A stretch of DNA of 64,000 nucleotides from positions 930,001-994,000 of the forward strand of contig JAUTDP010000014.1 in NCBI GenBank assembly GCA_033439795.1. The letters are read 5' to 3'. Every line of letters starts with the position of its first letter. Position 1 is the stretch's first letter. Below the pieces are notes generated by a model. The model had not been told where the DNA came from, did not search any database, and saw nothing but the letters and a program-made list of their open reading frames with translations. Shown here piece by piece: positions 1 to 10,202 of the stretch. A program made the translations under genes and the position numbers. Origin of the DNA: Sordaria brevicollis (taxonomy: Eukaryota > Ascomycota > Sordariomycetes > Sordariales > Sordariaceae).

Positions 1-340
1 TAATAGCGTAATCTATAATAGCTGGCTCTATAGGCTCAAGGGGAGCTGGCTATACCCCTAGCACATAATTAGTAAGGTCTAGGACCTTAACGTAGGCTAT
101 AAACTCGTCGCTCCATTCCCTAAATTTATTTATAGAATTTAAGTAGACCTATTTGGCGACGACTTCCTTATCGATTAACTAGGATATAATTAATAACGTA
201 ATGGGTTACGGTAATAATAGTAATAATAGTTATAACTAGTACAATTGAAGTTTTCGTAGCGCGGAGATCGCAAATCAGATTGTTAATTATTAGATTACAC
301 AATAAAGTGGATATCGTAATTGAGGGTTAAAATCGATGTA
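1..340. repeat. RIP-like AT-rich remnant at window edge
   Basis: This stretch is TpA-rich with few CpA dinucleotides and no usable reading frame, then grades into ordinary sequence after about 340. It resembles the RIP-mutated retroelement further right. It is probably the end of a degraded repeat that continues outside the window. No terminal repeat is visible, so the family cannot be named. Confidence 0.4.
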
Positions 341-3300
341 TATATTTAGAAGAGTTTTATAGAACCTGAGTTGGGGGTGCCCAGACTATTAGGAAGGTCT
401 GCAGCCAAAATCTGGTGGCTGGGGCGCCTTACGTAAGCCTGTTTCTACTGGTCGAGTCTACCCTCTAATCTGACAGAATTTTCCTCTATCGAAACAATTG
501 CCCCGTCAGTTTTCAGCTTACGTTGTTGATGCGCTCCTGTGGGAATGGCCTCCATTTCATGACCTCCAGACCGCTTCTTCGAGGGAAGTAGAGTAGGCTT
601 GAAGCCATTCAGAGTCCAGACACTCCTCTTCTCGTTGTCTTCGGATCCTTTGAGTAACTGTCAAGCGGAACCAACAGTGAGACATCATCTTGCACCCACA
701 CTCAGGTAACCGCATTTGTCCGTCGTCATACCCCAACCTGTCTCGATCACCTGCGCTCACTCATTCGGCCGGCGTGCCTCAAATCTCGCCAATCTTAGCA
801 GAGACCAGAGAGAACAAACTTCCAAGCAACAAACATCGCCATCTTTCCTTGCTTGTTCCATTTCTTCGCGTTCGAATTCGCTCATTCGTCACGATCCAGG
901 ATGTCAAGGTACTACAAAGGCTGCGGACTGTTATTACAGACGATATCGGCGCAAGCTCAAGCGAGACGCCACCTCCAAAATCTCGGAGCAGAAAAAGCAA
1001 TATGTCTTACGCAGAGTTGACAGGACAGCAGGGTCAGACAGCCGCCCACATGCCCACTCATCTCCGAAAGATGATACGCTGCAATGTCAGCTCGGATTCC
1101 AGAACCCTCTCAGAAGCATGAAGCCCGTAGCCCACCAGCCGCCGTGATGGTGGCAGCCAACGATCAAGTGTGGCGAGTAGCAATGGCAGCTTCAAGACCT
1201 TTCCACCGGCGTCCAACACCCTGACTGGTGTGTAGAGGTATTCTCACATCACCATTTGTACAGGTAGTAGGTACATTGACTGTTTCTTCCACCCTTCGTC
1301 CTCATGGTAGGAATCAGCCCCAAATCCTTGACCAGCTGGATATTGCCGAGGGCCACATAGTAGGTTCCTGATATCAGACTTTGCAAGCGTAGCAGCACTA
1401 CGCAGGAAGCTATCTCTCAACCAAGATGCTTCGGACCATGGCTTTGGCCCCAAGCGTACAGCTTTGCATATCTAGCGCTCCATACCAGAGAATAGAATGC
1501 GACAGAGCACGTTATGACCAGCACACCAATGATGATCATGGATGAACAAGCGCTCATCGATCGTGACCCTTCCCACTTCTTCACGTCCCAAGCCAGGATT
1601 GGTCTAGAGAGCAGGGCAAACATCGCATAGCTTCGAGGCTACTGCACTCATTTGCTTTTGTTTCATGTACGATGATCAACATCCGGACATCGCTGGGAGG
1701 TAGTGTAGTTGACACCTCAATTTTTGTCATGATTGGTACCTACCACTCATGCCTCCCATGCCCGACAGCGATAGATGGACGTGATGAGAAAAAGCCTTCC
1801 GCACCCTTCAAGCATTTACCCGCACGTCAGCTGATGGTCACGAGACTGGGCAGGAGGACTAGATTGAACGTCAGTTTAATGGTTCACGATTTTCCGACGT
1901 ACAGCCGTCCAGTCCAGTTCGCTTTCGGATGCGTGAACGAACGTGCGAGAAAAAGGACCTGTTTCTCGCGAGTTCTCCAGTGAATTTTCAAGTCAAGGCC
2001 CAGCTAGCCAAGATCTTCAAAATATGCTGTCACCCGCCAACAGCATGAACCCACCGTTGAAACACGGGCTCTTACTCTGCTCACTACGAGTGCTTTCTCC
2101 TCATTTAGCACTTGCCCTATACATGTCTTGAACCGCAAAGGAAGCCTTACGATGCTGTGCTTCCAAAGAGCTTAGGGGTACCGGCTAAGTTCTTGCACAG
2201 TACATGGTTTACCATTACTTGATATGTACTACATCTACTCTCACACCAAGTGTTCGTGTATGCCTCAGCCTCATTAAATTCAACACTAACGGCCGTTGTG
2301 GTGCCCCGCTTGGCCTGATGTACATGGTGCTCGGGTCGCCCCTATTTTGTCACAAGAATCTCAACATAACTCCTCGATGAAATGTTGTCGTACACAGAAA
2401 ACAGGAAGACCATGTACCGAGTGACATAGGCACGGATTCACTGGCCGGTAATGCTGTCTATAGTCAATGCTGATGCAACCGGTGAATTAGCTTCGGCTCA
2501 CCGCGGTGAGCTGCGAACAATTTTCCGATACTATACGGTAGCCACTCGCATTTTTGGAATATTATAGTCCGCAAAGAGGCTTTGAAAATTAAGGCCCTCA
2601 AATTTTCACCAGTCTGCAAGCCGTCATATACTGACTGGGATGCAGAAAGGGGCATATATAGAGTAGCCGGACGTTGAAACGCCACTTTCGTGGCCAGGGA
2701 GGGAATAAGAAACGGGAAAATATAGTGGACACCCTTACGTGGGCTTTGACTGGCTCAAAGGGCCACCGTAGGAGCAAGTTCTAACAAGGACTGGGTCTTA
2801 TGGAGACAGTAATTCATCTAGCTTCTCAGCTAACTACAAGTCAGTCACCGACACTCATCCCGGATGACGTACGGACACTTGGAAAAAATCCGGACTAAAA
2901 TAACAGCTATGACCGAAGAGCAATTGGCAGCTATGCACTGGTTACTTCGGCTTATCCGAGTAGTCTGTTGAGGGGGACTCCGATCTAAATGACTCCCCGG
3001 GAGTAGTTTTCAAACCATCATCATAGCCCACCGTGGTGGTATGGGCTATCTACACCCGGTCGATGCGAATGGGTAAGATGGTTCTTGTTACCGACATCTT
3101 GCAACTATACTGGATCTCTCTTGACGAGCCGATAACCACATTATTATTCTCGAAAACCCAAAATATGTTGTGATAGCAGAGGAGTACCCTCATTCACGGT
3201 ATTGATGGCCATCAGAGCCCACTCAAAACCTATCCCATAGGGATGAGCCCGAAGACGAGGCCTAAACAAGAAAAAAGGGGGCCAAGTCACACCCTTTTCC

Positions 3301-6012
3301 TCCCCCTTTTTTTTTCCCCCTTTTTTTCCATACACCACTCAATATTCTCGTATCAAGACTAAAGAGCCACCAGACCTACTCCGCCCAAGCCCCGGCCCGG
3401 GTGTGCTGCCCTACCGCCCCGTCAAGCTGTTAACTAGGCAAACAAACATCATGATTCGCCCGGATCAAGGACACTCATCACCCGAGCCCTGATGAACCCG
3501 TCAACAGGAGAGGGTCATACATAGATCCACTTGATCTGTATCCGCTCGGGAATGCCTTCTACTCGTCCCCGGGTTCCTTCGCCCAGTACGTCCAGTCAAT
3601 ACTCCATCCGCTACTCCACCACTCCTGGACAACCCTATGCCATCACATCGAACTTCACACCAGTGTATCTCATCACACCCGAGTCCTCCCGGACGGAACT
3701 AGGATAGTACTACCAGTCAGTCCGAGAACAGCGCGGGAAGCGCGTTTTGCGCCTGTACCCTCCCCCAACCCGCCGCCAGACACTCACCCGTTATGTCTCC
3801 CCCCAGCTCTCAAAACCCAACCCAGCAGCAGTCCAACATCAGCAGATGAGCACTGTACCAGCCCCAGTGCAGCCCAGCCCTTTCATGCCAGCTTTCTGAC
3901 ATGCTTGATGCCCGACAAGATACTTCCGGCACCACTATCACAACTTAGTACTCTCCTCCTCGGGCTACATACTAGCCCAGCCGCTTGGAAACTCCCATTC
4001 TCAGAGACACTGGGTTTTTAGAACACATCCGAGAAAGCAATGGATAGAATGGGGGCCCTTAGGTAAGGGTTGCCGTAGTGACATCTCGTTTTCTAACCGC
4101 CCGTCTCTCCGCTTTCGCTTTTTTTCCCGAACCCTTTCCCTTACCCCTTTCTACCTCATAACTCATACCTAATCTCTGTTGTACACTGCTACCACTTCAC
4201 ATCCCAAATGCCCAGAGTGATTGAATGTACCAACACGCTCGACTTAAATGAGAGGAAACATGGAATCAGGATCATTTCTCTTGCACAGATCAGCCTAGAA
4301 CCTAAGAAGATCTGGTTAGTGCCCAGAAGCCAGACCTCTTTGCTTTTGGGACCCAGGGTTGGGTTGGAACTCTGCTAATACAGGCTGACAATCCAAGCTT
4401 GTCTTATGTTATTTTCAGTAGTATGTGATATCGATTCCGAAGACGAAGAAGACGTTGTGGAGCTAGGAGAAGTTTTATCCTGATCGGTTCTGTTCTCAAG
4501 AACTGTCCGTCACCTGTTCTGATCCTTCGTATGGAAGGATCCGCAGTTAGGACGAGTATACATGCAAATACTCAACACCGCAAGTATGTAGTGTAACAAA
4601 CGTTCTACCGTGGGCTCTACCATAGCCCTGGACAATCCCGCAAAAAGGAATGGGAAATTACCTCTAGCATTGCTGCCCAAGTCTCAGAATCTCATTATTT
4701 TCCCACCCAGGTCTCAAATACCACGGTCAAATCCCACATGGCAGGGGACTCAAAGCTCGACACAAGTCTATAATAGGTTCTTCTTCACTCAATGGCAGAA
4801 AACGGGGTTTCCGAGCTGCCCAGATTTCGGATACTAGGTAGTGACATTCTGTCTGCACGCCGTGCCGCGCACCTGAGAGCCGTGTACATAAAGTTCCCAA
4901 CCCTGACCCAACATAACACTCCTCCCGTGGTCATTGGAGTGTGATCACTGATCCGTAAATATGACCACAGACAAGGGCAAAGTGCAAACCAGACCAGACC
5001 AACTCAAGCAAGAAGCTCAAGAAGTCACGAAAAGCCCGGGCAGCTTGTCATTAAGGTGGCATCGGCACAGCTTGCTTGGTCAATCAATACCATGGTACAT
5101 AATCGCTGCGAGCCTGACTTTAGCATAAGCAATTACCATAGCGACTGAATGGCCAAGGTGGACACCAGGAAAAGGTTGAGACGGCCTTGATTTGATTGAA
5201 AGAAGGGGTCCAACAGAGTGACCCAAGACTATCAACTATCACAGCGGCCGGCGCCCGCCTTCTATGACTCGCGACAATGTCTCGAAGCATGTTGATCCGG
5301 TTGGTGCGCTTGATGGGCGTCGTCTATCTAGCATGGACCAAAGTGTTGGCTGGGCTGGCTTTGGTTGGTTGTTCAGAACTTCAGGCCTGTCTTGGACCCT
5401 GACGGCGTGATGGGTAAGAAGATATCACCAACAGTCGTCTGTTGACACGTTGACACGAATCCCAGAAAGAATCGCCCATGAAATGAGCAAGGGTGGGGGG
5501 AGAAAGGCCGAGGAATGTTCGAATGGGCAAAGTGATTCAAGGGCGATGGGGGCGAAGTCATGTTGATTGATGTGTGATCAGTTGAGACCATGCTACAAGA
5601 TCCCAGAACAATGCAACTGTACTCGTCACTCTTTCGGGATCTCGCGACTGACTTTGGCACATGGGAACGTCACATTCACGCAATAGCGAGATGAGAAAAG
5701 GCGAGGACCAGAGTTTTGAATAAGGAAAAAGGGGCACGGGGGCCCAGTTGTTGTGATCCAGTAATCAGGGAAGCCTCTCTTCGAGAGCATCCATCTAAGA
5801 ACTAGAAATACCTAGGGTCCGGAGCTGTTTTAAGGCTCGTCGCTCTTACCGCGACGGGTATCTTGAAAATATCACTTGTCCACAATAACTCCATCCCAGC
5901 ATGTAAATCGTAAGGTATCAACAATGACCCTGAGAAATGATCCCCCCGTTTGATGTTGCCCCAGAGAAATCCTTAGTCATGAAGCACCAGATTTTTCGTT
6001 CTTGCAACACAT
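341..6012. other. Long gene-poor intergenic region
   Basis: No convincing gene is visible. Short open frames around 690-1150, 1672-2131 and 5373-5660 have no recognisable domain, no splice structure and no consistent codon bias. A perfect 16-bp palindrome lies at 2496-2511, and a hairpin with 8-bp stems (ATAGCCCA/TGGGCTAT) lies at 3023-3049. Polypyrimidine tracts occur near 3290-3330 and 4100-4160. A possible decayed coding frame is listed separately. Confidence 0.6.
2910..3899 (+). pseudogene. Possible decayed coding sequence
   Basis: Two neighbouring stretches read like protein but are broken. From about 2910 to 3290 one frame gives protein-like segments separated by several TGA/TAA stops. 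From an ATG at 3552 a second frame runs 51 codons to a TAG at 3705, then 63 more sense codons to a TGA at 3897. That second part is rich in Ser, Pro, Thr, Gln and Arg. A 54-nt GT-AG segment (GTGTAT to CCAG) would remove the TAG in frame, but its donor is weak and I see no branch point. It could be a relic of a transposon gag-like protein, an old gene, or chance. I recognise no family. Confidence 0.22.
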
Positions 6013-7304
6013 TTAGTGAGCAAGAGCGTTGGCGCGGCGGCGGTCACGCTCCTCAGCGATGGAGAGCTTGACACCCTTGCCCTTGGGGAGGGAGATCCAG
6101 GGCTTCTCGGAGCCGATGACGAAAACGTTGGACTCGCGAGTGGCGAAGGTGTTGTCAAGAGCATCCTTGACGTGGATGATGTTGAAACCACCATCGTGAC
6201 GCTCACGGTGGGTGATGACACCAACACGACCCATGTTACGACCGCCGGTAACCATGGCGATGGCACCAGTGTCGAACTTGACGAAGTCCTCGATCTTGCC
6301 AGTCTCAAGGTTGATCTTGACAGTGTCGTTGACCTTGATCAAGGGGTCGGGGTAGCGGATGCTGTGCAGTCATGGTTAGTTAACCACAAGAGAAAAAAAG
6401 GGACTTACCAGCCGTATGGATCCTTCGCTTGTAGGTGATGTGTGATCGCAGCGGAAAGATGTTCGCACCCCCATTCCACTTTCGCACTTCGTCTGCCAGA
6501 GGGTCCCCAACGCAGAGGTTGGTGGTCCCTGAGGACACAAAAGTGGGAGGGAGTGGAAGAAAGGGTTTGAAACTCTCTTTCCACGCGTATCTACCAAAGC
6601 TTGGTCCAACGGCTGATAGATGTGGGCAGAACTTACGTCCTGGCATCATGCGTAACCAAGAATGGGATACCGCCCTTGCCGAGCTGGACGCGCTTGACCT
6701 TGCCGAGCTTGTACTTGGCCTCCTCATCCTGGATGCGGTGGACGGTGAAACGGCCCTTGGTGTCGTAGATGAGACGGAAGTTCTCGCCAGTCTTCTCGAT
6801 GGTGATGACGTCCATGAAGCCGGCGGGGTAGGTAATGTCGGTGCGGACCTTGCCGTCGACCTTGATGAGGCGCTGCATCATGATGGCCTTGGTCTCACGG
6901 TAGTTGAGCGCATACTTGAGGCGGTTGCGCACGAAGACGATGAGGGGCATGCACTCGCGGAGCTTGTGAGGACCAGCGGAAGGGCGGGGAGCATAGACAC
7001 CCGACAGCTTGTCGAGAAGCCAGTGCGAGGGGGCGCTAAGGCGCTTCTGGTGCTTCTTCCTGGAGTCGGGAGCAAGAGTCAGTTATCGTCATCCTCGTCG
7101 GCGCGAAGCGTTCGCGGTTGCGATCGATATCTCATCGCGATGATCATTTTGGTGTCGCAGCGTTTGGCGCCCAGATTCGAGAAGACGTGACCGAAACTCT
7201 CAAGACTGGGTGTCCAAATGCCGCGTCGCCGAAAAGCATCGTCAAATCGATAACGAGGTCGTCATCATTCCGTAGGGGTGGTCTACTTACGGTCCTCTGC
7301 CCAT
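6013..7304 (-). CDS. rps4: 40S ribosomal protein S4 (eS4)
   Basis: This is a core component of the small ribosomal subunit, which binds 18S rRNA. The exons on the minus strand are 7291-7304, 7059-6637 and 6361-6013. They join in frame to 786 nt, giving 261 residues, the usual eukaryotic S4 length. The protein starts MGRGPKKHQKRL, has the S4 RNA-binding region in the middle ([11 protein letters not shown]) and the KOW-type C-terminal region ([20 protein letters not shown]), and ends near [16 protein letters not shown]. Exon 1 encodes only 14 nt, as is common for ribosomal protein genes. Intron 1 is 7060-7290. Intron 2 is 6362-6636, long for this organism, and contains its own internal splice pair (listed separately). 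The gene lies tandem to and downstream of the Myb gene, with about 1 kb between. The match to S4 is unmistakable. Confidence 0.97.
6409..6528 (-). other. Candidate 120-nt cassette exon in S4 intron 2
   Basis: Inside intron 2 of the S4 gene, a pyrimidine-rich acceptor ends CCTCAG just before 6528. A consensus donor GTAAGT follows 6409. The remaining 47-bp piece, 6408-6362, is a complete mini-intron with a CTAAC branch point and a CAG end. The enclosed 120 nt contains no stop in the S4 frame and would insert 40 residues between the Thr and Ile of the conserved DARTIRYPDP segment. Whether it is ever included in mRNA cannot be told from sequence. Confidence 0.45.
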
Positions 7305-8345
7305 TTTGACGGTTGGCTAATGGATTTGCTGGTCGAGAAAATCGGAAGGGAAAGTTCGTCGAAGAGGCCGGCCAGGTAAATATGAAAAGTGTTTTGTGCC
7401 TCGAAAACCCTAGCGGCCTGTGGGCGGGCGGTGAGACGAGGCATTTGGCCTTGGCGCTTGCCATGGTCGTGAATGCCGCTTGGTCTGTGCTCCACATTCA
7501 GGTTTTGCGCCCCACTGCGACGCCTCACTTGTTGTGGAGCAGTCGACAGCTGAAAGCATTCACTAAACAGGGTTAGGGTTCGCTCAAATGATCGTCCCAT
7601 TCACTTCGTCTTCTCCCGGCCGTTGCCCCTGAAATGTCATCACCATCCTCGCCCATAGTGGTCTGACATCATGAACAAACATCCTCCTTACTAGCCGGCT
7701 CGTGTTTGATACAGTGATCCGAAAAAAAGCAATTTACAACATTCACTGATGCATCAGGTCATGAACTGATTAAAGTTAATCGAACTCATTTTGCTTCATT
7801 TGTTTACTTTGAACGCTTGGCATTCTACCTTTGAGGTTGTTTGCACGTTCTGTCACTATATGATTCTTCTTGTCTCTTGTATCTCCCATCACCTCATCTT
7901 TTCTCATGGCTGAATGTTTCACTTGATTCAGAGGTCTTCCTGTAGACCTGATCGTGGTGTCAGCCAAGGAGATGCTCTGCCATAGATGAGTGGTGATGTC
8001 CTCCCCTTGCAGTTGTCTCCCTATATCCCGAGAACAAAATGCCTGGTTTACCTGATCCCAATCTTTTGTCAGCCCCTTGACTGACGCCGTCCTATGTGTG
8101 TATATAAACAAAGAAAAGATGATCCTCGAACCTCGCCTCAATGACCGATTGCGCCCCTTCATCTAGTAACCCATATACGCTGATAACATATCAAAAACAA
8201 ACGGAAGTCCGTCAGGTGCGAAACAGTGTGCTGGCCCTTTACTGTGCAAAAGTTTCATGTCTTGAGTAGGATGATCCCTCGCTGGCAGCCAAAAGCTTGC
8301 GATATTGCAAGCAGCTCTTGGTACACCTACCATTCACCGGGGGTT
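7305..8345. other. S4 promoter / Myb-gene 3' region
   Basis: This is non-coding sequence between the tandem minus-strand genes, holding the S4 promoter and the 3' end of the Myb gene. The one clear motif is the telomere-like repeat at 7570-7580. The open frames here do not resemble proteins. Confidence 0.6.
7570..7580 (+). promoter_or_regulatory. Telobox-like motif in S4 promoter
   Basis: The sequence GGGTTAGGGTT is nearly two copies of the TTAGGG telomere repeat. It sits 266 nt upstream of the S4 start codon. Such internal telomere-like motifs are known binding sites for Myb telobox proteins, including Teb1/Tay1 and Tbf1 types, at promoters of housekeeping genes in several fungi. That this copy is bound is inference. 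Confidence 0.5.
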
Positions 8346-10202
8346 TCAGTGACCCCTCCGATGGGCGAGCCCACTTGATGAGCCATCTTGACCCCCGGGA
8401 TGTACGGGACCACCTCCCCCCATGCCTCCTTGTCCGTATCTCAGGCGTTCCGAGGCTGAGGAAGAATCGTGGCCATCGTTTAGCAGTAGTCGTGAAATAT
8501 CCATCTCAGGTGGCTGTCCAAAGTGTGAAGACGCCAAAGGACCGTCGGGCATGTCAGCAAAGACCGAGGCCAGGCCGGGCAAAGTCCCTGTCGGTTCGCA
8601 CGTCGTATTTGGGAGCCATTTGGGCAGCTCCTCCCTGGAGCTCTGCCGTGATACATGGTGTTCTATAGAGCGAGCTATTGTCGGCTCCATAGTCTTGGAC
8701 ATTGAAGAATTAGCTGAAGGCTCCAAGAGGCTGCTGCTGGATGATGCCGCGGCCTCTGCGCTCCCACGTTGGTCCTTGTCCCGCGGATTGGTCTTTTCAA
8801 TGCTTGCGTAAATGGCGGGATACTTGTTGCGCACCCGGTCGCGCAAATCCGTCGGCTGACGACTTTGGAGATGATACTCAGGATCACGTTGAATCTTGGT
8901 CCAAGCAGGGCCGTGCTTCTTGAGACCCGCCAGAATTTCCTTGTCGTCAATGTCCGTAAATGGGCGTCTTTCACGACGGTGTGACTTTTTGAACGGGCCC
9001 CTGATTCCCAGCTCGACGAGATCTTCCATCTTCTTTCGGTGGGCTCGACTTTTTCTCTGTTTCGCAGGGGCCGAGTCGGAGTCGCCCCTATCCCTATCAC
9101 TGGGTCCAGCCTCCGGATTACTCAAAAGAGCGTCCAACGACAGGCCGTTTTTGTGCCTGCTGATAGTGGTGGTGGGAGTGCTTGATTCGCCCGACGTAGA
9201 CTTGTCAGCCCCAGGGCTTCTCTTGCTTGAACCCCCACGCAGCTCTTCGGGACAGCATGTCCGGAACCGATCCTTGAGGTCACCGGCAGTCCGGTCGTTG
9301 AACTTGTAGTCGGGATCCTCCAAAATAGTAGTCCATTTCCCGACACCGTGTCGACTGACACCCAGTAAAAGATTATTGGTTTCTTCATCGGACCATTTCC
9401 TCCGTGGCTTCGCTGCCCTTCGTTTCGCCTTGCCCCCACTGGCCTTGTCTCCGTCCGTTGGTGGTGGCGATGTAATGAGCCACTCTGCTGGGGGCGTTGT
9501 TGTTGTCGAGGCAGGGATATGGGCAGGAGGACTGAGATCATGCATGTAACTGCTTATCCTCGGCGGTTCATGGTCAACAACGCCGGCTAGTATCGGAGGG
9601 AACCTGCTGGTGTTGGGGTTGGGTGGCGGTTCGTGAAGCCCGTTCAGGATGGGAGGGACCGTGACCAAATGCTGTTGTTGATGAAGAACCACCTCTTGGG
9701 TGGACTTTTGTTTCTTGAGCGGCTGGGGAAGCTGAATATGCTCATCGTTGGCAGCCAAGACCCGTTGTCGTTTCTTGTTGGCGGCATCTTGGAAGGCATC
9801 GGGGTGGTCCGTGGCAGATCTGCGCAAGGAGAGGGGTGTACTGCTCGACTCTGGAGTGTTGGAGAGCAGCAATTGGAGTGAATGGCTCGATGAGGGGTGA
9901 CGAGCTGCAGATTCGCTTCCAAAGGGATCTATCCTGGGCGTCTGCTTGGTCAAGGACTCGTTACTGAGAGTATGTATCGGCGGTAGGGTCGGTAGTTGTT
10001 TATCGACTCTCTGCAGTTGTTGCTGATGCTGGTGCTGTTGCTGTCCAGCATCGCGGGACAGGGTAGGTAAGAAAAGTGAGGTGTTGTTGTTGTTGTTTGC
10101 GGACGTCGTTATGGGACCGAGCTGGACGGTGGAGGGGCTATCGGCTTGCTGGGTGTTGAGTACAGTTGAGAGGTGCATAAGCCGTGGCTCGATAGTAGCC
10201 AT
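8346..10202 (-). CDS. Two-Myb telobox DNA-binding protein (Teb1/Tay1 type)
   Basis: This intronless gene encodes 618 residues from the ATG at 10202. The N-terminal 260 residues are low complexity, rich in Gln, Ser, Pro and Asn, with basic clusters that could be nuclear localisation signals. The first Myb/SANT domain spans about 268-322 (RKWSDEETNNLLLGVSRHG, ending GDLKDRFRTC). The second spans about 412-470 (RRPFTDIDDKEILAGLKKHG, ending TDLRDRVRNK). The DLKDRFR and DLRDRVR segments match the telobox recognition helix that reads TTAGGG. Two such domains in one protein is the arrangement of fission yeast Teb1 and Yarrowia Tay1, which bind telomere-like repeats at promoters and telomeres. The frame stays open for 177 codons upstream of the chosen start, but that part is unconserved-looking and probably leader. 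The nuclear DNA-binding role is secure; the targets are inferred. Confidence 0.85.
   Translation of the reverse strand: MATIEPRLMHLSTVLNTQQADSPSTVQLGPITTSANNNNNTSLFLPTLSRDAGQQQHQHQQQLQRVDKQLPTLPPIHTLSNESLTKQTPRIDPFGSESAARHPSSSHSLQLLLSNTPESSSTPLSLRRSATDHPDAFQDAANKKRQRVLAANDEHIQLPQPLKKQKSTQEVVLHQQQHLVTVPPILNGLHEPPPNPNTSRFPPILAGVVDHEPPRISSYMHDLSPPAHIPASTTTTPPAEWLITSPPPTDGDKASGGKAKRRAAKPRRKWSDEETNNLLLGVSRHGVGKWTTILEDPDYKFNDRTAGDLKDRFRTCCPEELRGGSSKRSPGADKSTSGESSTPTTTISRHKNGLSLDALLSNPEAGPSDRDRGDSDSAPAKQRKSRAHRKKMEDLVELGIRGPFKKSHRRERRPFTDIDDKEILAGLKKHGPAWTKIQRDPEYHLQSRQPTDLRDRVRNKYPAIYASIEKTNPRDKDQRGSAEAAASSSSSLLEPSANSSMSKTMEPTIARSIEHHVSRQSSREELPKWLPNTTCEPTGTLPGLASVFADMPDGPLASSHFGQPPEMDISRLLLNDGHDSSSASERLRYGQGGMGGGGPVHPGGQDGSSSGLAHRRGH

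Noticed and set aside
690..1147. Two overlapping 143-codon plus-strand frames
   Set aside because: Both frames are equally open over the same bases and neither resembles a protein, so chance is the simplest reading.
2496..2511. Perfect 16-bp palindrome GCTCACCGCGGTGAGC
   Set aside because: It is an isolated palindrome in gene-free sequence with no partner site, terminator context or gene to regulate; recorded but not interpreted.
7060..7290. Possible box C/D snoRNA in S4 intron 1 (ATGATGA and CTGA boxes on the minus strand)
   Set aside because: The boxes are about 180 nt apart, there is no terminal stem, and the only CTGA is better explained as the branch point CTGAC.
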